Part shown: in pieces, positions 52,483 to 61,574 of the stretch
Layout of the letters: the number at the start of each line of letters is the position of its first letter
Position numbering within the stretch: position 1 is the stretch's first letter
From: Gemmatimonas aurantiaca T-27
Lineage (GTDB): Bacteria > Gemmatimonadota > Gemmatimonadetes > Gemmatimonadales > Gemmatimonadaceae
Direction of reading: 5' to 3'
Assembly: GCF_000010305.1 (NCBI RefSeq)
Contig: NC_012489.1
Location: 3,293,646 to 3,357,645 of the forward strand
DNA length: 64,000 nt
Position numbers and translations under genes: made by a program
Notes under the pieces: model-generated
Databases searched by the model: none
Told to the model about the DNA's origin: nothing
Seen by the model: only the letters and a program-made list of their open reading frames with translations

Positions 52483-53421
52483 ATGTTCTCGCATCGTGCT
52501 TTCGGCACGCGCGCGGCCACATCGGCCATCGCGCAGTCTTCGCAGTTTTCCGCACTATCCGCGCTCGTAGCGCGCCTGTGCATTCCGCTCGCCCTGCTCG
52601 GCCTGGCCCCGTCGTCTGCTCACGCGCAGTTCGGCAAGCTCAAGGATCTGGGCGCGCGGGCAGCCAAAGAGGCTGCCGCCAAGAAGGTGATTGAAGCCGC
52701 TGGTATGGAGTCCGCAACGGGCTCCAGCGTCGGTTCCAGCAGCAGTGCTTCGGCCCGCGTGACGTACGATATCACGGCCGAGCGTCTCGACGCCGTGCTG
52801 GCCGCCCTCACGCCGTTCGTGGAAGACGCGAAGATGCGTGCCGCCGCGAAACAGCAGATGGATGCGTTCAATGCCAAGCGCACTGCCTACGAAGAATGCG
52901 CCGCGGCATCAGCCAAGCGCGCGATGACGATTTCGCCGGAAGGTGTTGAGCGCTCGGCCGCCTTCACCGCCAAGATGGCCCCCATGCTCGAGCGCTACAG
53001 TGCGATTTCGCAGGATCCCAGCAAGAAGCGCGAGATGCTGATGCTGCAGGACTCCATGACAGTGCTTTCCGTGCAGGGTCAGGTGGCACTGGTGGGTGGC
53101 AAGTGTGGCACACCGGTGCATCGCACACTGGCCATTGTGGATGCGGAGATGGCGGAAGAGCGGACCGGTGACGACGGACAGTTGCAGGTGCCCGCGGCGC
53201 AGCGGGCCGGTATGACCACGTCGCAGTTCGGCCGTATTCGCGAGCGCATCGCGCTGTGGGCGTTGATTCAGGAGGGGCATGCGAAGCCCACCGAAGGCCG
53301 CTTCACCGACGCCGAATCGCAGGCGCTGCAGGTGAAAGCCAGCGAACTCAAGACGCTGGCGCCATTCTTCCGTGATGGCTCGTTGTCGTGGACGAACTGG
53401 GGTGACCTCAAGGGCTGGTAA
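52483..53421 (+). CDS. Exported alpha-helical protein, paralog 1 of a local pair
   Basis: 312 residues; AGGAG lies seven bases before the ATG. A long signal (LCIPLALLGLAPSSAHAQ) leads to a mature N-terminus QFGKLKDLGARAAKEAA. A Ser-rich linker follows, then a helical domain with two cysteines (YEECA, GGKCG). The C-terminal half contains TTSQFGRIRERIALWALIQ and ends APFFRDGSLSWTNWGDLKGW. The gene at 54414-55382 encodes a clear paralog with matching segments at every one of these points. No known family or catalytic motif is recognised. Gap to the following phosphodiester glycosidase-like gene is 22 bases, so the two are probably cotranscribed. Confidence 0.8.
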   Translation: MFSHRAFGTRAATSAIAQSSQFSALSALVARLCIPLALLGLAPSSAHAQFGKLKDLGARAAKEAAAKKVIEAAGMESATGSSVGSSSSASARVTYDITAERLDAVLAALTPFVEDAKMRAAAKQQMDAFNAKRTAYEECAAASAKRAMTISPEGVERSAAFTAKMAPMLERYSAISQDPSKKREMLMLQDSMTVLSVQGQVALVGGKCGTPVHRTLAIVDAEMAEERTGDDGQLQVPAAQRAGMTTSQFGRIRERIALWALIQEGHAKPTEGRFTDAESQALQVKASELKTLAPFFRDGSLSWTNWGDLKGW

Positions 53422-53443
53422 CGCGCGTAGCGTTGGCGGGCGT

Positions 53444-54379
53444 ATGCCACTCGTGAGCAGGCTGGTCGCATGTGCGGCCGGCCTGCTGCTTCCCGCATTC
53501 GTGAGTGTGCCGAGCGCACTCACCGCGCAGCGCGCTCCCGCGGTGAGTCGGATCATAGCCATGCCGTGCACCACGGCCACCGCTCCGGCAGTCCGATCGG
53601 CAGCCCGGCGGACGACACTCCGGTGGAAAGGGCGTGATGTGCGGTGGGCTGAGTGGCCGGTGCAATTGGGCGCGCGTGGTATCTCCACGACCGTGATCGT
53701 GGTGGACATCGATCCGGCGCGCATTGCCCTGACACTCGAGATCGCACGTGACGGTGACGCGCTGGCGCCGTGGTCACTCGACAACGCGCCCAAAGATGCG
53801 GTGATCGCCCTCAATGCCGGCCAATTCACCGATGATGGTCCATGGGGTTGGGTGGTGCATCGTCAGCGCGAATGGCAGGCGCCAGGCGTGGGGCCCTTGT
53901 CGGCCGCGTTCGTGATCGACACCGCCGGACGCGCCGCCATCCTGCGGGCGGACGAGATTGCCGAGGCCAGACGCCGAGGGGGATGGGAGGAGGCCCTGCA
54001 GTCGTTCCCGCTCATCCTGAACGACGGCGCGCTGCCCCCCGGATTGTGCGCGCCGGGCGCTGTGGATCTCGAACATCGTGACATACGTCTCACACTGGGT
54101 GTGCTGCCCGATGGCCACGTGCTGCTGGCTCTCACCCGGTACGCCGGGGTGGGCAGCGCGGGCAATCGGCTGCCGATCGGACCGACGACCGGTGAGATGG
54201 CCACCATCATGCGTGAGTTGGGCGTGGCACGTGCCGTGATGCTCGATGGCGGCCTGTCGGCGCAATTGCTGGTGCGTGACGGGCCTGTCACAACACAATG
54301 GCATGGGCTCCGGCGTGTGCCCCTCGCCCTGGTGGGTCGAGTAAAAGCCGAGCTTGCGCCGACACCAACGGGCCGTTGA
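53444..54379 (+). CDS. Exported phosphodiester glycosidase-like (NAGPA domain) protein
   Basis: 311 residues with a signal peptide (LVACAAGLLLPAFVSVPSAL). The NAGPA/phosphodiester glycosidase pattern is present: VIALNAGQFTDDGPWGWVVH, AFVIDTAGRAAI, LTLGVLPDGHVLLALTR and the late VARAVMLDGGLSAQLLV with the conserved DGG. Bacterial members are exported and thought to remove sugar-phosphodiester groups from glycans. It lies between two paralogous helical proteins in one operon, suggesting the three work together at the cell surface; the nature of the substrate is unknown. Confidence 0.85.
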   Translation: MPLVSRLVACAAGLLLPAFVSVPSALTAQRAPAVSRIIAMPCTTATAPAVRSAARRTTLRWKGRDVRWAEWPVQLGARGISTTVIVVDIDPARIALTLEIARDGDALAPWSLDNAPKDAVIALNAGQFTDDGPWGWVVHRQREWQAPGVGPLSAAFVIDTAGRAAILRADEIAEARRRGGWEEALQSFPLILNDGALPPGLCAPGAVDLEHRDIRLTLGVLPDGHVLLALTRYAGVGSAGNRLPIGPTTGEMATIMRELGVARAVMLDGGLSAQLLVRDGPVTTQWHGLRRVPLALVGRVKAELAPTPTGR

Positions 54380-54413
54380 TTTCGCGTGTTGCCTTCTTCG
54401 ACGGAGAAGACCT

Positions 54414-55382
54414 ATGCGAATGTCCTGTTCATCGACCCGCCCCGCCATGCGATTCACCACACTCGCCAGTGCCGTTGGCGCGACCTTCCTGCTGCTGTCG
54501 TCGGCCACGCCAGCGCATGCGCAACTCGGCAAGCTCAAAAAGATGGGTGCCGAAGCCGCCAAGAAAGCGGCCGATGAAAAGCTCACCGGTAAAAAGGAAA
54601 GCGCGTCGCCGGCCACTGGTAGCAGTGCGGAAAGCAGCGCATCGGCCACGGCCTCCGATGCGGCCGCCACCAAGGCGCCGACGGTCAGCTACGCGCTCAC
54701 CGAAGATCATGTCGGACTGGTACTGACGGCCCTCACCCCACGTCTCGATGCCGCGCGCAATCGGCAGGCGTTGGTGAAAGCGCGCCGCGAGTATGCGCTC
54801 AAGGACAGCGCCAACAAAGCCTGCTTTCAGAAGCTGAGCTCCGGTGGCATCGACCCGAACGCGATGATGGCCGCGTCGAAGAAGAACGCGGTGGCCATCG
54901 AGCGGATCGACAAACAGACGGGTAGCATGCAGACCCGTCTCAGCACCGCAGCAGGTTCGCAGGACCGCCGCGCCATGCACTACCTGCAGGACAGTCTGAA
55001 CACGCTGCAGATGCGTTCTGCCGCACTCAAGATGGGGTCGTCTTGCACGGCGGATTTCCGTCCGGCGGTCCTCATCGAAGCCGACATTGCGGCGAATGGC
55101 ATGTCGGGCGACTTCGATCCGGATCGCGGTCAGTTCGATCCGGCGGCCAGTGTGAAGGACAAGCTGACCACGACGCAGTTTGGTCGCCTGCGTGAGCGCA
55201 TGGCGCTGTGGGCGCTGCTCCAGGAGACGCCGTCGCTCAAGGTTGGCAAGGACGGCGTGTTCACCGACGAAGAGCAGGCGGTGCTCACGGCTCACGCCGC
55301 CGAGATCAAAGCCCTCACACCGTACTTCCGCGACAATTCGATGCGCTGGAAGGACTGGGGTGACGTGAAGAACTGGAAGTAA
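54414..55382 (+). CDS. Exported alpha-helical protein, paralog 2
   Basis: 322 residues with GGAGAAG before the ATG. Signal peptide (LASAVGATFLLLSSATPAHAQ), mature start LGKLKKMGAEAAKKAADEK, a Ser/Ala/Thr-rich linker, and a helical body. The C-terminal half contains TTTQFGRLRERMALWALLQ and ends TPYFRDNSMRWKDWGDVKNW, mirroring the protein at 52483-53421 point for point. Both have a pair of spaced cysteines (KACFQ, SSCTA here). I do not recognise the family. The two paralogs with the enzyme between them look like a gene duplication with an insertion, or an ancestral three-gene unit. Confidence 0.8.
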   Translation: MRMSCSSTRPAMRFTTLASAVGATFLLLSSATPAHAQLGKLKKMGAEAAKKAADEKLTGKKESASPATGSSAESSASATASDAAATKAPTVSYALTEDHVGLVLTALTPRLDAARNRQALVKARREYALKDSANKACFQKLSSGGIDPNAMMAASKKNAVAIERIDKQTGSMQTRLSTAAGSQDRRAMHYLQDSLNTLQMRSAALKMGSSCTADFRPAVLIEADIAANGMSGDFDPDRGQFDPAASVKDKLTTTQFGRLRERMALWALLQETPSLKVGKDGVFTDEEQAVLTAHAAEIKALTPYFRDNSMRWKDWGDVKNWK

Positions 55383-55400
55383 CCGCGCGTTGCCACGTGC

Positions 55401-56513
55401 CTAACGGGCCGCCGCCGGATTTTGCGGCGGCGGCGCCGAGTTCACCAACAGTGCCGCTCGCGCTTCCACCGTTCCAAACAGTACCTGCGGCTCGCTGGGC
55501 GCCGCGAGCTTCCCGGACCGCGGTTCATTCGTGATGAACAACTGTGTCACCCCGGTGGGTGAGGTGGGCATCTCGATGCCCGGCACCAGCACGGCGCCCG
55601 CTTCGTTGGGCGAGATCTCGATGATCGGGGTGGAGACGCCATCGCGCAGCATCCATAGCTGATAGCTGCGATCGGGCGGCAGTGGTGGCAGCCCGAACAC
55701 ATTGATAATGGCCCGGCCTTCGCGCGCGTTCCAGAAGAACTGCGCTGCCGCATCCGTGGTGGGATGGCGCAGGTTGACCAACACCACCGACGCCCGCCCA
55801 CCAAGCAACGTGACGGTGAGCCGTTCGCGTTCGGCCAGTCGTGCCTCGCTGCGTGAGAGCAGCACACGATTTTCGCGCAGACGCGTATCGAGTTCGGCAT
55901 GCGCACGTCGTGTGGTGGCCGCGAAATAACTCACCCCGACGAGCACCAGAAACAACGCACCCGCCGTCCACCAGCCGACGAGGGGCATGGTATTCGAACG
56001 GGCCTCCACACCGCTCATCGCGAGTGGTGTCAGGGCGCGCGTGGCGCGGCTGTTGCGGGACATACGTACCACCGGCGCACTGATCGGCGTGTGCACCTCC
56101 ACGGTGTCGTCATGCCGGCGGCCTTCGTGCCGCCGTTCCTGCTGGCGGCGATCTTCATCTGGCTGATGCTGGCCATCGTCGACGCGACGATCATCACGAC
56201 GACGATCTCCGCCGCGTCGATCGATCGTGGGAGCCGTGGTTTCCAGCGGTGGTGCCGCGGCAGCCTGCGCCATCACCGCATGGACCTGCGTGAGGATCCG
56301 ATCGAACAACCCGTCAGGTGGCTCCACCGGCTGCGCACTGGCCAGCATGTTCACGGTGGCCTGACAGGCTTCGAACTCGCCACGCATCACCGAGGCGTTT
56401 TCCGGCGTGCGCAGCGCGCGTTCATAGTCGGTGCGCTCCTCGGGCGTGAGTGCGCCAAGGACATAGGCCGGCATCGTGCCTCGGAGCGCCTCCAGCGAGG
56501 TGTACTCACTCAC
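55401..56513 (-). CDS. RskA-like anti-sigma factor with charged linker
   Basis: 370 residues. The N-terminal sigma-binding domain (MPAYVLGALTPEERTDYERA) is typical of RskA. Residues about 97-140 are an unusual tract of Arg, Asp, His and Gln (DRRGGDRRRDDRRVDDGQHQ, then PDEDRRQQERRHEGRRHDD). One membrane helix follows (about 175-200, WWTAGALFLVLVGVSYFA), a short coiled coil (DTRLRENRVLLSRSEARLAE), and the RskA periplasmic domain (VNLRHPTTDAAAQFFWNARE, NVFGLPPLPPDRSYQLWML). It overlaps the sigma gene by ATGA. The protein would release its sigma factor after regulated proteolysis. Confidence 0.9.
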   Translation of the reverse strand: MSEYTSLEALRGTMPAYVLGALTPEERTDYERALRTPENASVMRGEFEACQATVNMLASAQPVEPPDGLFDRILTQVHAVMAQAAAAPPLETTAPTIDRRGGDRRRDDRRVDDGQHQPDEDRRQQERRHEGRRHDDTVEVHTPISAPVVRMSRNSRATRALTPLAMSGVEARSNTMPLVGWWTAGALFLVLVGVSYFAATTRRAHAELDTRLRENRVLLSRSEARLAERERLTVTLLGGRASVVLVNLRHPTTDAAAQFFWNAREGRAIINVFGLPPLPPDRSYQLWMLRDGVSTPIIEISPNEAGAVLVPGIEMPTSPTGVTQLFITNEPRSGKLAAPSEPQVLFGTVEARAALLVNSAPPPQNPAAAR

Positions 56514-57016
56514 AACGCCTCCCGCTTCACGCGCAGTGCACGCATTCCCATCTCCACATGCCGCCGCACGGTGCCGACCGGAATCTGCAGGCGATCAGCC
56601 ACATCATGCTGCGTGTAGCCGCCGAAGAAGATGAGGGCGATGGCCTGCTGCGTCTCCTCGGGCAATGCCAGCACCAGCGGTGATGTGCCATCGGTCAGCA
56701 CATCGTGCCGTTGTTCATCACCAGCACGCGCCAGATCGAGCGCCCGAAGCCGCGCGATCGTCGTCAGCCACCCCAGCACATTGCCCCGCACACCGCGATA
56801 GCGTCCGGCATCACGCCATGCCTGCGTGAAGGTCTCCACGGTCGCCATGGCGGCACGTTCGGGGTCGCCGAGCATGCGCAGCACGAGGCCGTACACGGTG
56901 GCGCCGTGCCGATCATAGAGGTGTCGCAAGGCGAGTTCGTCGCCACCAGCGATGGCTTGCAGGCAGGTGACGTCGGATTCAGCGTCCGACGGCGGTGGGG
57001 TGTCTTCAGAGGTCAC
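56510..57016 (-). CDS. ECF sigma factor, SigK-like
   Basis: 168 residues. Region 2 (ALRHLYDRHGATVYGLVLRM, VETFTQAWRDAGRYRGVRGN, GWLTTIARLRALDLARAG) and region 4 (PEETQQAIALIFFGGYTQHD, VADRLQIPVGTVRRHVEMGM) are clear; region 4 is close to the SigK group. It pairs with the RskA-like anti-sigma gene in a two-gene operon. A 74-base gap separates it from the end of rsgA. Confidence 0.92.
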   Translation of the reverse strand: MTSEDTPPPSDAESDVTCLQAIAGGDELALRHLYDRHGATVYGLVLRMLGDPERAAMATVETFTQAWRDAGRYRGVRGNVLGWLTTIARLRALDLARAGDEQRHDVLTDGTSPLVLALPEETQQAIALIFFGGYTQHDVADRLQIPVGTVRRHVEMGMRALRVKREAL

Positions 57017-57090
57017 GGCGGAAAGGTATCGCCGTCACCGCGCGGAGGGGACGCGGAAATGCATCAGCCGAGCGACAGGGCCGTCTCGCC

Positions 57091-58014
57091 TCAGCTCCGT
57101 CCCATGAGTTCGTCCCGCAACTTCACATAACTTTCGTACCGGCCTGGCGATACGTCCCCAGCTTCCACCGCTTCGCGGACAGCACATCCCGGCTCGACGG
57201 TGTGAATGCAGTCGGCAAACCGGCACGCCGACAGCAGCGGACGGAATTCGGGGAAACACGAGGCCACCTGCCCCGCCTCGATCCCCCACAGCCCGACTTC
57301 CCGCAGCCCGGGGGTGTCGGCAATGAAACCGCCGTGTGGCAGCGGATGCAGCATCGCTCCAACGGTGGTATGCCGCCCCTTGTTCACGGCATCACTGACA
57401 GCGGCCGTGCGCAGATCGAGCCCGGGGAACAGCGCATTCATGAGCGACGACTTCCCCACACCGGACGGACCAGACAGCGCAGAGCTGCGATGCTCCACTT
57501 CGTCGCGCAGTGCCTCGAGCCCTTCCCCCGTGTGGATACTCGTGTGATGCACCGGATAGCCGGCCGCCATCTGATCGGCGAACAACGCGGCCGACACCTC
57601 AGGAGACACCAGATCGGCCTTGTTGATCACGATGCGCGCCGAGAGCCCGTTGGCCTCGGCAATCACGAGGAACCGATCGAGCATGCGCGGATGCGGGTCG
57701 GGCCGCGCCGCCGCGAACACCACCAGCACCTGATCGAGATTGGCCACCACGATGCGTTCGCCATAGCGGCCACCAGGCATGCGGCGCGCCAACTTGCTGG
57801 TGCGTGGATGAATGTCGGTGATCGCCCATGTCTCGGCATGCTGCGCGTCGCGGGCGATGGTCACACGATCACCAACGGCCAGCTTGAGCGCGCCGTGCGC
57901 TTCGTGCTTGAGGCGTCCACGCATGGAAGCCGAGAAACGCTCCCCCTGTTCTGTGTACACCTCCCACACACCACCCGTGCCCTGCACCACCACGCCCGTG
58001 GTCGATGTGGTCAT
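57091..58014 (-). CDS. rsgA: Ribosome small-subunit-dependent GTPase RsgA
   Basis: 307 residues. OB-fold N-terminus, then a circularly permuted GTPase domain in the order G4 (INKADLV), G1 (GPSGVGKSS), G3 (DTPG). A zinc-binding C-terminus follows (CRFADCIHTVEPGC). RsgA acts late in 30S assembly, checking the decoding site. The start overlaps the stop of the small gene upstream (ATGA). A small protein of unknown function sits in the same operon, followed upstream by proline dehydrogenase. Confidence 0.94.
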   Translation of the reverse strand: MTTSTTGVVVQGTGGVWEVYTEQGERFSASMRGRLKHEAHGALKLAVGDRVTIARDAQHAETWAITDIHPRTSKLARRMPGGRYGERIVVANLDQVLVVFAAARPDPHPRMLDRFLVIAEANGLSARIVINKADLVSPEVSAALFADQMAAGYPVHHTSIHTGEGLEALRDEVEHRSSALSGPSGVGKSSLMNALFPGLDLRTAAVSDAVNKGRHTTVGAMLHPLPHGGFIADTPGLREVGLWGIEAGQVASCFPEFRPLLSACRFADCIHTVEPGCAVREAVEAGDVSPGRYESYVKLRDELMGRS

Positions 58015-58364
58015 GCGCCCCGTCCGCGGATCAGAGCGTCGAGCGTGGCTTTGACGGACGTCAGTGGCATCGCGCCAAGCTGATGGCGTACGGCAGCCTC
58101 GGTAGGACCGGTGACAATGAAGGCGGACTCGAGATGCCCCTGCACTTCCGGTTCGCCGTGCCCCCAGCGCACAAAAAACAGGTAGCCACCCCAGGGTGCG
58201 GCCCGATCACCGGTGGTATCGGCCAGGATGTCGGCAGAATACGACTGCCCGTCGACGCCCTCGAACGCGGCAGGGCGGCGGTGCACGGCCATGTAGCCGC
58301 CCAGCGTGCGTTCATCTCCCGCGTCATGATCAGGCGGGATGTGATGCCCATGATGTTCGCTCAC
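58011..58364 (-). CDS. Small protein with His-rich start, function unknown
   Basis: 117 residues. The N-terminus is His-rich (MSEHHGHHIPPDHD), a possible metal-binding or mere low-complexity tail. The remainder looks like a compact alpha/beta domain (SYSADILADTTGDRAAPWGG, YLFFVRWGHGE, AFIVTGPTEAAVRHQLGA). No family recognised. It is cotranslated with rsgA through an ATGA overlap, and lies seven bases after the stop of the proline dehydrogenase gene. Functional link to either is not established. Confidence 0.75.
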   Translation of the reverse strand: MSEHHGHHIPPDHDAGDERTLGGYMAVHRRPAAFEGVDGQSYSADILADTTGDRAAPWGGYLFFVRWGHGEPEVQGHLESAFIVTGPTEAAVRHQLGAMPLTSVKATLDALIRGRGA

Positions 58365-58371
58365 GATGACT

Positions 58372-59301
58372 TCAGCGACGGAAACTCTCTTTCACAATGT
58401 TCCCTGCCATGAACGCGATGTTCGCAGGACGTTCTGCGAGCCGTCGCATGAGATACGGATACCACTGACTGCCAAACGGTACGTACACCCGCATACGGTA
58501 ACCTTCGCGCACCACCTGTTCCTGCAGGTCGCGGCGCACACCATAGAGCATCTGGAACTCGAAACGATCTGGCGCGATGCCTTTCTCCTTCGCGAACCGC
58601 TTTGCCTCGGCGATGATCTTTTCGTCGTGTGTGGCAATGCCTGGGTAGCGGCCGTGTTCCATCAGACGGTGCATCGCGGCCACGTAGTTGCGATCGACGT
58701 CAGCCTTGTCGGGGAACGCCACGTCGGGCGGCTCGAGGTACGCCCCTTTGCAGATACGCACGCGACACGGCAGGGCGTTGGCTCGCTCCACATCATCGAG
58801 TGTACGCCGCAGCGCACTCTGCAGCACCACGCCCACGGTATCCGGAAAGTCCGGAAACAGCCGCTGCTCGAAGGTGTCGAGCGTGCGGTCGGTGTAGGCG
58901 CTCGACTCCATATCGAGGCGCACGAAGCTGTCGTACTGCTTCGCACGGGCCAGCACTTCGCGCACGACCTCGACCCCCAGCTCGTCCGAGATGTCCTGAC
59001 CGAGGGCCGTCAGCTTCACGGAGACATTCGCGTCCAGCTTTCGTTCAGCGATGCGATCGAGCAGTTCGAGATACTGCCGACCCGTTTCCCGGGCCTCGGC
59101 CTCATTGTGCACGCTCTCGCCAAGGAGATCGAGTGATGCAGTGATCCCCTTGGCATTGAGCTGCGTCACGGCGTCGAGCGCGGTGGCGATGGTCTCGCCG
59201 GCCACGAAGCGCGATGCCATCTTGCGCGCGAAGCCGACGTTCTTGATCAGGTTGAAAATGCGCTGTTGGCGCGAGAGGTACAGCAGTCCCGTGCGAAGCA
59301 T
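58372..59301 (-). CDS. Proline dehydrogenase (monofunctional)
   Basis: 309 residues, a TIM-barrel PRODH: ASLDLLGESVHNEAEA, ANVSVKLTALGQDIS, FVRLDMESSAYTDRT, VRICKGAYLEPPDV and the C-terminal substrate motif YVPFGSQWYPYLMRRLAERP. It oxidises proline to pyrroline-5-carboxylate using FAD and feeds electrons to the quinone pool. It lacks the aldehyde dehydrogenase half of PutA, so that step must come from a separate gene, which is not in the window. It lies nine bases from the M14 gene and seven from the small His-rich gene. Confidence 0.94.
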   Translation of the reverse strand: MLRTGLLYLSRQQRIFNLIKNVGFARKMASRFVAGETIATALDAVTQLNAKGITASLDLLGESVHNEAEARETGRQYLELLDRIAERKLDANVSVKLTALGQDISDELGVEVVREVLARAKQYDSFVRLDMESSAYTDRTLDTFEQRLFPDFPDTVGVVLQSALRRTLDDVERANALPCRVRICKGAYLEPPDVAFPDKADVDRNYVAAMHRLMEHGRYPGIATHDEKIIAEAKRFAKEKGIAPDRFEFQMLYGVRRDLQEQVVREGYRMRVYVPFGSQWYPYLMRRLAERPANIAFMAGNIVKESFRR

Positions 59302-59310
59302 GCGATCGAA

Positions 59311-60999
59311 TCAGCGAAGGGGCGTTTTCAGGCGAGCCACGGGCGCATCCTTGCCCTTAGCCAGCGCGGCATCGAAGTGATTCCAGGTGACCAGACCGTC
59401 GTCACTTTCCGGCTCCAGCAGCAACATCGCGACGAGATCGCGCGACGTACCAGAGCGCACGACAAACGTGCCGGCGGGCAGCGTGCGCGATTCGGTGCGC
59501 CAGGCCCCGGTGAGGCTCACTTCCTGATGACCCTGGAACGGGCGTCCCGACTTGATCACCGAGTCGACCTGGAACACATCCAGAGACACCTGCTGCGGCG
59601 CACTCAGTGTGGTCACCGCAATGCCATGGAGCTTGAGCAGATCGGCCACGGCCGTGTACGACGCGTCGAACACATAACCACCGCTGGTGGGTGTGCGCGT
59701 GAGCGCGGCTTCGAAACGATCGACCACCGGCATGCGCTGCGCGGCGATCTCACCCGTGCGACGCACACCGAGCGGCACGCCCGGTTCGGTGCGTTGCGTG
59801 GAATCGGCCACACGCTCGAGACGTTCCACCAGCACGGGCTGCGTGTCGGGCCGCGAGAGGAAGCGTGAGCGCACCGGCACGGCCTTTGTGGCTGCCGGCG
59901 TGCGTGCGGCGTAGGTGCTGGCGGCGATGCCCGTCTTCACCCGTGCCAGGATCTGCGGGCGACGCTCGGACACGTATGACAGAATTTCCTGCACAAATGC
60001 GCGCGTGCTGGCGACCCGACGCTCGAACGGATCGTGGGAGTACGCTTCGCTCAGGATGCTGATACCGCCGCGCAGCCCGTAGTAGTTGGTGCCGTAGCGC
60101 GGCTTGTGTTCGTAGGTCACCCAGCCGGACTTGGTCGGTGCGGTGATGGATTCGCGGCCTTCGCCCGACGAAAAGTTGCCGTACGGGAACACTTCGAAGT
60201 TGTGACGCGCCTTCATGCGACGGCGAATCTCGGGGAGCAGCGTATCGATGGTGAATGGCGCCAGCGGGGCCGCCGGATGCAGCGACTGCGAGTAAGTGAG
60301 CGCGTAGCCGTGGTAGCTGCCGTTCGTGGTGTGCAGATCGATGAACAGATCCGGGTTCCACGCATTGAATGCCGCCAGCGCACCGCGTGTTTCCGGGGCT
60401 TCGGCCTTCACGTAGTCGCGGTTGAGATCGAGCCCGGCGCCATTGGGACGCTCGCCAATCATGACCGGTCCGAGCTGCGATCCACGATTGCGTGCCTGAT
60501 CGGCCAGCTTCTCGTTGCCATCGGCATTGTAGATCGGGACCACCACCACCACGAGCGAGTCGAGCACGTTGGGTGTCTTGCCGAATGACCATTCCCGCAG
60601 CAGCGCCAGCACGGCTTCCTTTCCTTCCACTTCGCCGGCGTGAATGTTCGCCTGGAGATAGACAATGGGCCGGTTCAGGCGACGGGCTTCGGCCGGCGTC
60701 GACACCTTGGGGCGCGAGGCAACGACCAGCGGCAACGAGCGACCACCGGGTGACTTGGCCAGTTCACTCACCGTGATCGGTGCGCCCATCGCCCGGAGCG
60801 AATCGACGAAGCTCACGACATCCGCATAGGTGGACGTCTCGAGATAGTTCGTGCGTTCGGCCCGTGTGCGCGGCCCACGTGCGGTGGACGTGCCCTGCGC
60901 ATCGGCAGTGGAGGTCAGGCCGAGTGCCGCACCCAACAGGCCCAGGGAGAGTGCGCGCACCGGAAAGCGGCGACGGGTGTGCGTAGTCTGCACGAACAT
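59311..60999 (-). CDS. Exported M14 zinc carboxypeptidase-family protein
   Basis: 562 residues from the ATG at 60999, which overlaps the DinB-like stop (TGATG). Signal peptide (ALSLGLLGAALGLTSTADAQ). The M14 domain has HxxE in ANIHAGEVEG, the Arg/Asn pair near GLDLNRDYVKAE, the third ligand in IDLHTTNGSYHGYAL, and the catalytic glutamate in LSEAYSHDPF. A C-terminal region of about 200 residues has no recognised fold. It is the second M14 peptidase of the window and much shorter than the first. It is transcribed toward proline dehydrogenase, suggesting peptide and proline use, though this is inference. Confidence 0.92.
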   Translation of the reverse strand: MFVQTTHTRRRFPVRALSLGLLGAALGLTSTADAQGTSTARGPRTRAERTNYLETSTYADVVSFVDSLRAMGAPITVSELAKSPGGRSLPLVVASRPKVSTPAEARRLNRPIVYLQANIHAGEVEGKEAVLALLREWSFGKTPNVLDSLVVVVVPIYNADGNEKLADQARNRGSQLGPVMIGERPNGAGLDLNRDYVKAEAPETRGALAAFNAWNPDLFIDLHTTNGSYHGYALTYSQSLHPAAPLAPFTIDTLLPEIRRRMKARHNFEVFPYGNFSSGEGRESITAPTKSGWVTYEHKPRYGTNYYGLRGGISILSEAYSHDPFERRVASTRAFVQEILSYVSERRPQILARVKTGIAASTYAARTPAATKAVPVRSRFLSRPDTQPVLVERLERVADSTQRTEPGVPLGVRRTGEIAAQRMPVVDRFEAALTRTPTSGGYVFDASYTAVADLLKLHGIAVTTLSAPQQVSLDVFQVDSVIKSGRPFQGHQEVSLTGAWRTESRTLPAGTFVVRSGTSRDLVAMLLLEPESDDGLVTWNHFDAALAKGKDAPVARLKTPLR

Positions 61000-61574
61000 C
61001 AGGACGACAGGCTGGAGGAGACGGCTGCGATCTGGAGCAGATGGCGGCGTTGATGCTGTGCCGTGACCAGCGCCCACTGATAGCCAGTGAGCGGTCCCAG
61101 CACGGGATGCGGATAGGTCACGGTGCCCAATGCGCAGCCGGACGCCTGAGAAAGCGCTCCAATCATGCGTGCACGGGCCAGGGACTGACGTGCGAGCGCG
61201 TCATCAAAAGACAGCTCACCTTTCGGGCGGACAAAATCCGGCGCTTCGATGCGACGCGTGGGATTCCACAACTGGAAGTGCTCGAGCGTCGGCTCGATGG
61301 CATCGGTCTCGGTTTCCGGCGTGTCCTTCACCTGCTTGATGAGGTTGGACAACAGGCGTCCGGCTCCGTCTTCGATGATGGCCAGATGTTCGACAATCGC
61401 CGTGATCGTCCAGCCACCGCGCGCGGGCATGGCATCACGCTGCGACACCGGAATGGCGTCCAGCACATTGAGCATGTCCTGCTGCGCCAATTCGAGCGCC
61501 ACCACCACTTCGACCATGCGAGGATGCAGCGTGAAGAGGGACGGCAATGGTGTGGTCGAGTGAGGATCCGTCAC
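60999..61574 (-). CDS. DinB-like four-helix protein
   Basis: 191 residues. DinB_2-type bundle with the metal-site histidines expected for the superfamily: WTITAIVEHLAIIEDGAGRL (first His) and TAQHQRRHLLQI (last two). DinB-like proteins are thought to be metal-dependent thiol transferases or related enzymes; the substrate here is unknown. Start overlaps the FadJ-like stop (ATGA), and its stop overlaps the M14 start, so three genes are coupled in a row. Confidence 0.88.
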   Translation of the reverse strand: MTDPHSTTPLPSLFTLHPRMVEVVVALELAQQDMLNVLDAIPVSQRDAMPARGGWTITAIVEHLAIIEDGAGRLLSNLIKQVKDTPETETDAIEPTLEHFQLWNPTRRIEAPDFVRPKGELSFDDALARQSLARARMIGALSQASGCALGTVTYPHPVLGPLTGYQWALVTAQHQRRHLLQIAAVSSSLSS

